The notes under the pieces were generated by a model. The model had not been told where the DNA came from, did not search any database, and saw only the letters and a list, made by a program, of their open reading frames with translations. 64,000 nucleotides of DNA from Auanema rhodensis (lineage: Eukaryota > Nematoda > Chromadorea > Rhabditida > Rhabditidae). The translations under genes were made by a program, and so were the position numbers. The first letter of the stretch is position 1. The number at the start of each line of letters is the position of its first letter. Below, piece by piece: positions 23,265 to 34,600 of the stretch. Location: contig OZ059899.1 in NCBI GenBank assembly GCA_964057225.1, forward strand, positions 14,702,501-14,766,500, given 5' to 3'.

Positions 23265-24391
23265 ATGACCTCAACAAATGTGTTTATGCATGTTCAAACA
23301 AATAACTTTCTAGAAATGACAGTACCAGTCGTACTCGTAACGGGGGCCACCTCCTCTATGGGAAAGGCTGTTGTTAGAAGATTAGCTTTTGCCGGGTATA
23401 AGGTAGCAGCTGCCGATCAGTGTGCCAATGCCACGGGAAAAATCGCTGAAGATAACAAAAAGGTTTTTAATTGGGGCAATGCTGATTGAACTGATTATTA
23501 CGGCTGATATGAATGTTCTTTAGGTAGGGGGGAATGTTCTCGCTTTTGCTGTGGACGTATCTAAGCCAGATCACAGAAAAGAACTGATTGAGAGAGTAAG
23601 CTTATAAAATTGATTAAGCTTCCATCTTGGACCCGTTCAGGTTCAAAAGGAGTTCGGAGGCTTAGATTCATTAGTTGTTGTTCCACCAAAAAATACAATT
23701 AGGACTGATATTTTGAATACGTCATCTATGCAGTTTGATAAGGTGTTATCTTGTTTATTCATACTTCAGCGAATTATTTTGTTTATATTAGATGTTTGAA
23801 GACTTCGTTACTACACCGTTTATGCTTACGAGAGAAGCTGTGCCTGCTCTTAAAAAGTCTAAGTAAATTAAAAACAAGAAAAAGCAAAAAAAACAGGGGT
23901 GTAGACGATTTGAAATTGAAAATTTACAGAAATGGTAGTGTCCTGTTCATGACATCTGCTGCTGGGTACTCCCCGCAGGTTGATGGAGGTCTGTTCTCAT
24001 TAGTCTCAACTTCTGTTTTGTCTTTGACCAAGGCTTTGGCTCAATCAGCGGGAAAACAGAATGTACGAGTGAATGCTGTATGCACGGGAATGGTAGGTTA
24101 AGTTTCTCTTGCGACTTAATCGTTAGTGATTAAGATCGAAGGAGATGGTTCTGGTGCCATGTGGGATGAACCAACAGGAGAGGATGGCGAAAGAATACGA
24201 CAAGGGCTTCAAGCTATGATTCCAATCGGAAGATTAGGAAAACCATCTGATGTGTCTTCGGTAGTCGAATTCTTGCTTTCTGATCGTGCTAAGTGGGATA
24301 ATTTGAGTTTTCGAGAATAATGTATAAGCATTACAGATATATCACTGGTGAATCATGCGTTGTCAGTGGAGGTGTGTCTTTCCGTCTCTAG
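23265..24391 (+). CDS. DHRS4-like short-chain dehydrogenase, active site lost
   Basis: Rossmann-fold SDR closest to DHRS4 (peroxisomal NADPH-dependent carbonyl reductase) by its C-terminal half: NVRVNAVCTGM, then PIGRLGKPSDVSSVVEFLLS, then YITGESCVVSGGVSFRL. The cofactor loop is present but altered (VTGATSSMGKAVVRRLAFAG). The usual NNAG motif is replaced by VVVPPKNT. Where the family has the catalytic YNxSK, this protein has FSLVS (in GGLFSLVSTSVLSLTKAL), so both Tyr and Lys are missing. The C-terminal SRL peroxisomal signal has become FRL. The frame stays open through six or so exons with normal introns, so this looks like a maintained pseudoenzyme and not a dead gene. The start could be 23265 (MTSTNVFM) or 23316 (MTVPVVLV); the latter fits the family better. 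It is probably co-transcribed with lingerer. Confidence 0.8.
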
Positions 24392-24635
24392 TGCTGTTCA
24401 TATGAGACAACTGTATTTGTAAAAAGTTTGTAAAGGAGTAATATTTCTTAGACGTGTAGTTGTAGGCATAGAGACTTTAAGATCGTTTTGTTTTTGTTAT
24501 GTTGCTTAATATTGACCAGATGAAATTTTCTCACAAACATAGAACATTTATTTCCTTGAACGATTTGATATCACATCGATTTTCTTGCATTACATTCGCT
24601 TGTATCTAAAATATGATTGGCCTGCTCAATAGAAC

Positions 24636-26427
24636 ATGCTGAGGCGAAATATATGGTTTGGAACACGTCGGTTTTTCTCCCAAAAATGGGCTAATAGAAT
24701 AACGCCTGCTGAGTATGATGCTAGAAGATCAAAGCTCGTTACGGAAGCGAGGAAAAGCTTAAAAACTGAAGGTATTCCCGTAGTAAATATTAGAGAGTCT
24801 TAAAAAAGACTTCCAGACTGTGATGTGCTTTTCTTAATGAAGGGATCCGCAACCTCGTATATAGCACCTGACGTTCCTCATGCTTTTAGGCAAAATAGTA
24901 ATTTCCGGTTGAAACATCATGTAGTATGGTACTAACTTGCTATCTTCAGATATATTACTGGAATAGATAATGTACCGGGGTGTATGTATTTATATTATTC
25001 TTCTTCCTCGAGTAAATCTCAGCGAATTCTTTTTATGGATAAGAGATCAGAGTATGAAGAACTATGGGAAGGTTGCCTTCCAACCACAAGCGACCTTGAG
25101 GTCACTGCACGTTTTGACGAAATATTACCTACTAAGGAAATTCTAAAAGTGGGTTGAGATAGGGGTTACCGTATAAACTCTCCCGTTTCAGGTTCTTCAA
25201 AAGTTTGCAAACAGTAATACTGTTTTATTTGTTGAAACTGACCAATGGAAGTCTCACTCGGCTGTAGCGTCATTCGGAAACTTTGGTCATATGAAAACAT
25301 TGCATCCTCATGTTTGTCAACTTATGAAACCTTTTATAAATATGCTCTCTGTAGATTGAAAAGTTGCGTGTAGTTAAGTCAGCAGATGAAATTTTAAGTA
25401 TGGAAGATGTTTGCCAGGTCGGAAGTCAGGTACAATCCTCATTCATTCTGGGGAACTCTTGCACTCTTTTTAGATGATGGCGTCATTAATTTCGAACGCG
25501 CGGAATTTAGATTCAGAGCTGACTCTTGTCGGACTCTTGGAGTATGAAGCCCGCAGGTTTTCCAGTTATCTAATTGTTCCTCTGTATTTCAAGTTTCAGA
25601 CGAGGAGCTGAGAGATTAGCTTATCCACCTGTGGTTGCTGCTGGAAATCGCGCAAATACCATTCATTATCTAGACGCCAATAAAATAATTACCCCAGGGT
25701 AAGAGACTGATAATTGGTTAATGAGAAATGTTCCATTTATAGCGATTGCTTGTTAGTTGATGCTGGCTGTGATTTGAACGGATATGTATCAGATATCACG
25801 CGCTGTTTCCCAATTACTGGTAATTGGACAGATGCTCAACTCGCTGTGTACGAAGCTTTGAGATATGTCCATGAAAACCTATTAGAATATGCACACAATA
25901 CTGAAAAGGTACGCAATTAATTCGGGGATCAACCTATAATATTCTATCTCAGATTCGATTGAGTACAATTTTCAAAAGAATGATTGAGTTATTAGCTTCT
26001 ACTATGTTAGAAGTAGGTGTAATTCCACAGGGAACTGATTCGAGAAAAGCAATAGAGGTAAAGATCTCAATTGAATCACAAAATATTTGTCTTGTCTGTA
26101 TTTAGTTAGCAGAAGAGTTATGTCCTCACCATGTGGGCCATTACCTGGGTATGGATGTTCATGATTGCCCTTCTGTTTCTCGCGATATAGAACTAACTGA
26201 AGGATTTGTGTTCACTATTGAGCCAGGTATATAGACAAGATTATTTTTTATTAATGTTTTCCTTAGGTGTGTATATCCCACAAAATTCTGATTTTCCTGA
26301 AGAATTCCGTGGTATTGGATTCCGTATAGAAGACGATATTCTCAAGACAGCTAACGGTATCAATGTTCTAACGGACTCAATCCCACGAGTAGGAAGCGAA
26401 GTGGAATATTTAATGAACCCCCAATAG
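24636..26427 (+). CDS. XPNPEP3: Xaa-Pro aminopeptidase 3, mitochondrial type
   Basis: Metallopeptidase of family M24B (aminopeptidase P; human XPNPEP3, yeast Icp55) that removes N-terminal residues next to proline or trims mitochondrial precursor N-ends. The start [18 protein letters not shown] is an Arg-rich amphipathic presequence typical of mitochondrial import. The N-terminal domain contains [15 protein letters not shown] (the family has F.Y.TG...PG). The catalytic domain keeps the metal ligands: [17 protein letters not shown] (two Asp), [13 protein letters not shown] (His), FTIEPGVYIP (Glu) and [10 protein letters not shown] (Glu). It ends EVEYLMNPQ. About ten introns of about 45-60 bases are present. 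Length is about 490 residues, near the family norm (507 in human). It lies 245 bases downstream of the DHRS4-like gene on the same strand and converges on the Kelch gene. Confidence 0.93.
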
Positions 26428-26685
26428 AATTATATATGTCTAATAGTTTCAGTAAATTTATACAGTTAGAGTTATTTCGAAAAAAAAAAGCATGAGAAGA
26501 GAAGTATTTATTGATAATCTGGTTCTAAACAGACAGCTTCGCAAGTTTTAGTCTAGTGATTATAATCGGTTCCGAATGATACAGAAAAATTATAGGAAAG
26601 AAATTAGAAAATTCCTAAGTCAGTACGTGATTCTGGGATCCTATTGAAAAAAAACCTTAGAAATTTAGAAAAAGGAAGCACAAGT

Positions 26686-29052
26686 CTAAGTAAAATTAAT
26701 CCCAGGAGAGTCGAAGTTAACAAGATAGCGATTGTGTCTGACATCATCAACATGAATCAATTTTAAAGCTGATTTAGGCATTACAAGATCCGGCAATTTC
26801 TGTAACATCTTTAATTTACAACGTGCATGATACCATGGACTTACTATCCATTTATCTGCTCTGATGCTGTATACTTCGGAATGTGAAGTTGTTCTAATTC
26901 CATCGAAACCGCCAGCTACATAGACTTTGTCGTCGAAAGTGACGATTCCAAAGTTTGATCTTAAATAGAAATTTCAAATCAAGCTCGAAAGCTTTTGAAA
27001 TGAACCTTGTAGTAAACATAGAATTTAAATTATAGCATCGTCCTTCACGCTTATCAAATATTTCTGTGGTTCGAAGTCTCTTTTTACCATTATAACCACC
27101 GCAAATGATTAACGTGTTTTCCGTCAGAGCAACGGCATTAACTCCTGTTCGTTCAGACCTCATACGTACACGAGTAGAATACCTAACCATGAATGTTAGT
27201 AAAAACATGGATCACTCACCATTGTTCTTTTCCTTTGTCAAAGAATTCAAGATCAGAATGAATGTTTGAACCGTCAAAACCACCTATTGCAAACACATGT
27301 TCTCCAGCTCTCACTAGAGAAAAGTCTGATCTGAAGACTACAATCAGTTTTGATTTTTTTGTTCCTTGAACCGCTTTTTGGTCATTGAAGATGTTTTCTG
27401 CCAAGTATTGTCGGAGACGCTGTACATCTCACAAGAAGATAACCTTTCCATTCCATTAAATCTTCAAATGATAAATATAAAAAGTATTGTGACCCTTTTA
27501 TAGCCTACCCTCCTCCTACGAAGAGACTCTGAGAGCCTTGTGAATCTATTAAGTTCACGCCACCCAGATAGCATCGTCTGTCCACCATGTCAGCCAGATG
27601 GGACCAGGTCTTCACAGATGGCTAGTTAAATCAATGAGCATAGAAAATTACCTTCGTATTCATGTTATAGCTTGAAGTATCTTGGAAAAATTCTCGACCG
27701 TTCATACCACCGCAAACAAATAAAGAATCATCAACTAACGTCATAGCATGATATGCTCGAGGCTTGTCCCTAAATTACTGGGGATTTGAAAAAAGCATAT
27801 GGGAATTAAACTGACAGTGAAAACCCTGCTTCTGCACATGATGCCCATTTTTCTCTTCTGGTATTAAAGACTTCAACGACTTCTGTAGCCCCATAGCTAC
27901 TCCATCCTCCTTTAATCGGAAATTAGTTTAAAGTAAACCACAAAATTCAATAACCAATTGCCAGAACAACATCACTTGGAACACGATTCTTTAGAACTGG
28001 ATATGAAGTTGTACCATCGCCTGTTACTTTTTGATGCTTTCTATCAGCAATTTCAGATAATCTTCCACGATCCATAGTATGTCGACTCTTAAATTAGGAT
28101 TTTCAAAACCCAAAAAGAGAATATAATCTCACAGTAACAAAGTGATTAATAGCTTTTAATTCATCTTTTGAAGATAAATTCAGGTTTTCATCTTCTAATG
28201 CATTGATTAATTCATCTTCGTTCATTTTCAAGTAATTTTTCGTTTCATAGAACTTCAAATATCTTAATTACAATCAAAAAACCGTATTGAACATGCTTAC
28301 CACTTGGAATTCTTGAATAATTTTTTTCCACAGCACTGAGGCTAGCGGATGATGATATTGAGCACATTTTCGAAAAACTTCTAGAATTGTTTTAGGAGTT
28401 GCTTGAGAAAGGATGATCTTCGATAATGTGATTAAGAGATTATCCATACATAGATATGAAGCAACAGGCAAAATCTGCATACTCAAAAGTGAGATTAAGC
28501 ATTGACCTAAAGCCAACCTGAACCGCGTTACTTAAGCACATCTTGGGAAGAACTTTACTATGGATAGCTGGTATTAGGTTTATGGCCTGTGAAAAGCTCG
28601 GTCCATCTATTCCAGGAAGACTAAACAGAACTCATTTAAATTTTCTAGAAATTATATATTCCTACAGTATAACGGTATCTTTACTTTCCAAGAAATCATG
28701 AGAAAACATAGCACGGAAGTAATTTGATTCGTCAGCCAGGACTCTACGGCTCAATACAAACTGAATCTTAGTTTTGAAATAATATCAATTACGCCAACTC
28801 ACCTCTTTATCATCTTTCGTCTTCACAAAGAAATATTCAGCAAGTATATCACCATCTCCTTCAGTTGTTTCAATCTATGAAGAGCATGATACCAATACCA
28901 ACTGTATCTCTCACCTCTTCATAAACGCTATGGATTGTTAATGCTGTATCAACATCAGATGTTGGACTGTTGCTGAAGCTGATAATTTCGCCACATCGAT
29001 CATTTAAATCATCATCTAACAATGCCTGATTTCTCCCGTGCTCCTGGCTCAT
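26686..29052 (-). CDS. BTB-Kelch protein, KLHL10-like
   Basis: Kelch-BTB proteins recruit substrates to Cullin-3 ubiquitin ligase. The start is MSQEHGRNQALLDDD (29052). A diverged BTB domain follows (LAEYFFVKTKDDKEFVLSRR, then DESNYFRAMFSHDFLESKD), then a BACK-like helical region (ATPKTILEVFRKCAQYHHPL). Five or six Kelch repeats follow, with AIGGWSSYGATEVVEVFN, FVCGGMNGREFF, FAIGGFDGSNIHSDLEFFD, IICGGYNGKKRLRTTEIFD and VAGGFDGIRTTSHSEVY. The C-terminal MPKSALKLIHVDDVRHNRY resembles the end of KLHL10 (the spermatid-specific Cul3 adaptor), as does the GGW..G..T...E first blade. The BTB is poorly conserved, so the exact orthologue is uncertain. The last intron (26800-26844) is 45 bases and in frame. 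Confidence 0.8.
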
Positions 29053-29500
29053 TTAAATTAAACTGAAATGGCTGTCATGGAAAAAGAAAGATTATATCAA
29101 CACTAACTCAGTAAAATTGAATATCAATATATTACTGCTATTGGTTATTAAAATAACTTTGGCTACTCGGTGCAACCAACCGGACTTTGGTCAACTATTT
29201 CAAGGAATTACTACGTGAGTGACAAGTCGGAACGTGAAAATGAACGTTGACGTTTTTGGTTTGAAACTTATTGTGATTTTCATTTATTAAATTGTTTCAA
29301 AAAAATCGGTTGAATCCAATTTTTCTAAAATCAAAATTGTAATCGAGAGGTATTTTACTACATATATTTATTCAATTTAAAAAGTGCATTGTATGCAATT
29401 AGTGGAGCACCATTGGAAGGAGTATTCAATTCAATAAGTTAATACAAGATATGAGTATATAAATAAGTTCGAGATTTGTAACCCTATCTAAGAAAAAGGT
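29053..29500. other. Spacer between Kelch gene and the next upstream gene
   Basis: AT-rich, 448 bases. It should hold the Kelch promoter or outron and the 3' UTR of the neighbour, both minus strand. No gene, repeat or strong motif was recognised. Confidence 0.5.
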
Positions 29501-31189
29501 CTAACTAGATCTTTGTAAAACAGAATGCAATATACGAAGTTGTTGTATGCGCGAGGTACTGGATTTAGACAAGTTGTTACGTAGCTAAAATAATAATGTT
29601 TAGAAACTAAATACATATCAAAGTCTTACTAATCGAATAACTTTTTCGTCATCCTTTTGCAAGTCATAGGTATGTTGTTCATCAGCCTGCAGTGTATCCC
29701 TGATACGTTGCCTCAACTCCAGCTCTTCAAGAAAGCGAACAGCTATGTTATCTCCAGTTTTGTTATCATTTAGTATATTTTGTACTAAAATAAGTATGAT
29801 CAAAACTAAATGAAAAGATAATATTTACATAATAATCTCCAATGAGGGAAACGCGAATTAACAAGAGCTACAACTAATTGTTCATTAGCATGCACAGCAT
29901 GAGTCAAGCCCGTTGAACTCTGAAAAATTACCAATGAATACAAAAAAAAAAGATGAATTACCTTAGTGCTTGCACTGCAAAATGGCGGTTTTTCGTTGTG
30001 TTTGCGTGCTGTGAAGGTAGTAGACGAAAAAGTTCTTCGAGGACGAGATGCGCTACGACAACGTGGCTGCGATAATAGGCTTGCAACTCCTTTACCTCTC
30101 AAATTGTTTTCATAACTAGAAAAGTAAAAACTGATTTTCAAATAATTCAAATACAAACTAACGCTCTCGCTACACCTCCTTTATGTTCAATAGAATCAAT
30201 ATCTATTAAAGGTCCCCTAAACTGTTTCTTGAATTCCTCTGTAAGTCGGAAAGGCGCAACGGAGCAAGTGGGAATTGAAGGTTCAGAATATCTTGGTTGA
30301 CATGAAACAGTATTACTTGTGCTACCAAATGCATTAGTACCCTTGTTTTTCCGAACGGGTTCTTAATAGAATTAATGTAATATTGAAAACATTTTAATAA
30401 ACAAGCCTGTTTGAATAGCTTCATCAATACATAATACGGATCTATTAGAATCATCTAGTGCAGATAATGTGAGATCGAGCATTTGCTCTGATATTCTTTT
30501 TTCCACATCCCTATGGGAAATTGGACTACTGAACTTATGTCTAGATACTTCTACAACAGAAGAAGAAGACGAACCACTATAAAAAGTATAAGTACATAAA
30601 AATTTAAAATATTCTTACCTGAAAGTTGTTTCATTCATTATAAAATTAGATTCCTCTATATGTTGAGTATTATGACTTTTATCGGCGAGTTTTTCAACCA
30701 TTTTTTCATATCTTTGTACCTCAGCTGCTAATCGGTTATTCAAGTTTGTATTTTTTTGCTAAAATCACAACCCATATTAGTGTTATACCCATGACACTTA
30801 CTGGATATGACAATGGTAAGCGACTAGCAATCTGCCTAGAGCCGTTAAGATGTTGAGAAATATTTTTCCTATCATAATCTCGTCCACGAACCGATTCGTT
30901 TGACCTCTTTATTGGACTAATGTCACTGAAGAGAATTAACTCCATAATATCACCAAAATTTATCATACCATTCTAGATTAGGAGCAAAGCCAAAAGGTAC
31001 ATCAAGGGGTTGAGGTAGAGCACATCGTGATAAAGCGCGAGAATAATTAGTTATCTTGAAAAAACGGTTGGATAAGTATAAGAAATATAGACTTACATCT
31101 AGCCGAGAGCACACAGTAACTTTATCAAATTCATCAGAGCCTAGAAAGTATTCATCTTCACCTAATCCTTCGTCTAATTCTTCCCTCAT
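29501..31189 (-). CDS. Hypothetical Ser/Arg-rich protein with C-terminal helices
   Basis: Unrecognised. It starts MREELDEGLGEDEYFLGSDE (31189) and runs through about nine exons with typical short introns to TAG at 29501-29503, about 430 residues. Visible parts: an acidic N-terminus; a conserved-looking patch LPQPLDVPFGFAPNLE; a short coiled coil (NNRLAAEVQRYEKMVEKLAD); a long Ser/Arg/Thr-rich, probably disordered middle (QPRCRSASRPRRTFSSTTF); and a C-terminal helical region (RFLEELELRQRIRDTLQAD) ending SVLQRSS. There is no signal peptide or membrane segment. Composition is reminiscent of centrosomal or cytoskeletal scaffold proteins, but this is only an impression. Phases are consistent at every junction checked, so it is a real gene. 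Confidence 0.75.
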
Positions 31190-31634
31190 TTATTAAAAGT
31201 CTAAAATTTCATTTATTTAGCTTTTAATTCCAATTAAATAAGAAGCAGGCTTGAACTAGTAAAGATTATGGTTGTACATTATTACCATAGCAGCAGAATT
31301 CAAATGGTTGCTATGCCGCGCCAGACGCTAAAAAAGGCGTGTCAGGACCAATTGATGACATATAACATTAACAACGCTGAGAAACATTTATGTCTTGAAG
31401 AAAAGGAACAAAGTGTGTCATAACATTATTCAACAAAATATAAAATAAACAACAGTATAAAACTGCGGGAAAGAATCATCTAGTTACAACGCAGTATATG
31501 TTTGATACACGTAAGAAGTAGATGGAGGCATAGATTTGATCCACATAATTAACACCGAGATTTTAGTGTAGCGAATGAACAACAAATACCTAAAGCTAGG
31601 CGAACACTTCTACGAAAGAAATAACATTTTGGTT
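31190..31634. other. Spacer between NUP210 and the hypothetical gene
   Basis: About 445 bases, AT-rich, with a short GC-richer patch at 31314-31340 (GCCGCGCCAGACGC) that may be the promoter of the minus-strand hypothetical gene. No gene recognised. Confidence 0.5.
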
Positions 31635-34600
31635 TTAATATCTTTTAGTAGGACTCATGGTGCTCCAAAGATTAGAGTCACCGAGAGATCCCAGTCGTGG
31701 GCTACTAACGACTGGAGTTGATTTGTATCTTGGTGATTCGCGGTAGAAGCCTTAATAAGAAAGATGTTAATATTGCACAAGGAAAAAAAACATACTCATT
31801 GAATCCTGGAATGAAGCCCTATGAGAAACAGGGGAAGCTGAGGTAGCAGATCTGTTGGTCTCATCAAGGAACACTCCCTGTTTCTCCCATAGGAAATGGG
31901 ATAAATACCAATAAGCTGAATAACAATAAATAAACAATTTGAGAAAGGGAAAGAATGTTACCTCCGATTCCGAGAATAAGTATGACACATACACCCATCA
32001 AAGTAGGAATCCATGAGGAATAGTGTTGAATGAAGATAAGAACAAAGTCAATGAAACCATTGCTTTCCAATGCTAAATAAAAACATTATGGCTAAAGTTG
32101 AAACTATTAAACCTTCATAAACATGCTTAGCTGCCTTTCCGACAAGCTTCATTCTTACTGGAACTTGGATTTCTTGTCCAGTCAGTTTGTTGGTTACGGT
32201 AATAAAGCATTTATCAAGCATATTGTTCCAAACAGTTGCGGATTTAACATTAAGCTGAAGATAAAATATTGCAAATAAGTTTTACAGGATAAAGAAACTA
32301 CCTTGACGCTGAAGAATTTATTACCTACTACATTCTCATTATTGGGCTTTCCAATTTCCTTAACAGCAATCAAATCTCCGGAGCATCCAGACACTGCGAC
32401 ATAACTAGATTGGTAGTTGGGCACAAGAACGGACAGAATTGTAGCCTTGCTATCAACATCAGATAATTGGATCTAATGTTCAGAAATTAATGAATAAAAA
32501 CTTTCATGTTTATACCTCAGAGTCCAGAACTTGCATGGCTAAATGGAAGGCGGCTTTAGTTACAATTTTTTGGAACTAAATTAATTGAATTAGAAGAGTT
32601 AGTCATACATCAAAAAACGTTACTCACCTTGTCGTCATTATTGTATGTAGCAACAATACTAAGATCTCCTTTATCAGCATTAATAACATTGACATAGGAA
32701 ACGCCACCGATCTGAGGTTCAACAACACAGGCATATCCAACACCAACTATATAAGTTGATTTTGCTGTTAATAAATTCAATGCAGGAGGTAGCTTAGTCG
32801 AATCAAAGCTTAAGCTGCATTCGAAGGGAGCAGGAACATTGGTCAAAACTTCTAATTGCTCAGGAGAACAGTCTATGAAAAACTTATAAATAAACATAAA
32901 CATAAATTACAAACCTAATTGAACAGTTCCATTGTGCTGTGCTACAAGTGGGAAAGAGAAAGAAGCTCCAGGATAATTAGAAACCAAAGTAGGAATATTT
33001 TTTGCAAACAAGGGCTGGCCGGAGGGTTCAATAGTGAGCTGAATATTAAAATAAAATACAAACTTTTTTTAAAGCATACCCTGGCATGAAGAGATTGACT
33101 ATCAGAGTTAGCCGTAATGTGAGTAATTCCAACTTGACTAAGTTTGGCAACACCCCTTTCAGAATCAATCCAATGTACATTTCGATCAGGAGAAGACCAA
33201 GTTACTTTACCTAAACAAAATAGTTAATGGTCATAAACATATACGAAACAAACCTTGTAGTGGTGAACGGAAGCATATTATATCAGAAACTCTGAATACG
33301 GCAGTAGATGGGAAAAGATTTTCTCTGGCTGCAAGACGAACAAATGTGAAAAGGGATGAAGAAGATGTATCATAAATCTGGAATAATTGGATAAGCAAAA
33401 TGAATCAAAAATAAATTTACAACCTTCAAAACAGTTTCTCCAGCTGACTTCATATTAATAGTAAGAGCTTTTCCATCAGAAGAAGATGAAATTTCAGTCA
33501 AGTCAAACCTTTAAATGTTTCATTAAATTAATAGTTTTCTCAGAAATACCTGTGAGGTCTGTATAAAAGAGTTGATCCAAGCCCTTGGAGAATTCTACCT
33601 TTGCTATCACGGAAATGAATATTCAGGGTTAAAACAGTTCCAACGGGTAAGTATATTAGATTGCCACCATCAGAAGAAGCAAGAAGTGTTGAAGATGAAA
33701 CATCAAGAGAATGAATACGATTTACCTAGAAATAACACACATTGAAATGAACTGAAGAAAAACTAACAGCAACAGGAATAAGGCTTGTTTCATTGTCATT
33801 AGATCCTTTTTGGCGAACAGCCACAGCAGCATATCCTTCATTTCCATGAGATCTCAAGTATCCGCTAGGAGTAACAGAAATAGTATTTCTAAACTGTGAT
33901 GGTACTGAGAACTCAACAGTGGAGCGAGGCCTGAAAGCGTAGAACTGATGATTTCTTTAAAGAATAATTTCATACCATGCAGTATCCAATTGAAGCTGAG
34001 TGTTAGGTGCAACTCTGATAACGCCATAAGGAATAGCCGGATTTTTCAGGGATAGCGGATCTTCTACTTTAATTTCAACTTTCGCTTCAAATTCTTGATA
34101 GGAGCTGACAAAATGTTGTTTGGCGTTCTTCGATAATTTTACATTAGCCTGTAATTTAATCTATCAGTAAAGCAGCTAGTTTGTACGCACCTGAACAACA
34201 ACAGTTCCAGCGGATACACCTTCAAACCAAACAGCAAACTTATTGTCATTGGCTTCATTAATAATAGGCCCAAGAGGGTGTGCAGATTTCAGAATATCAG
34301 GATGGCTAATGGACCATGTTACCTGCAACGAAAATAGTAAAAACATGGTATATACTTTTGTTACCGTGAAAGGATATTGAGCTCCTCCAAAAGCAAATGG
34401 TGTTTCACTTTCATCTAGACCTTGTAGACGAACCCAGATGATGCTTTCTGTTTCAGCACGCTGAGTACTAGCAACTAATTGGATACCAGTCAGCGATACT
34501 ACACGAACAGTAACAGTATCCTAATTAGAACAATAAGATAAATAACAGAAAATTTCGGTTCAAACCTCAGTAATATGGCCTCCGCCTACAGATAAAGTTC

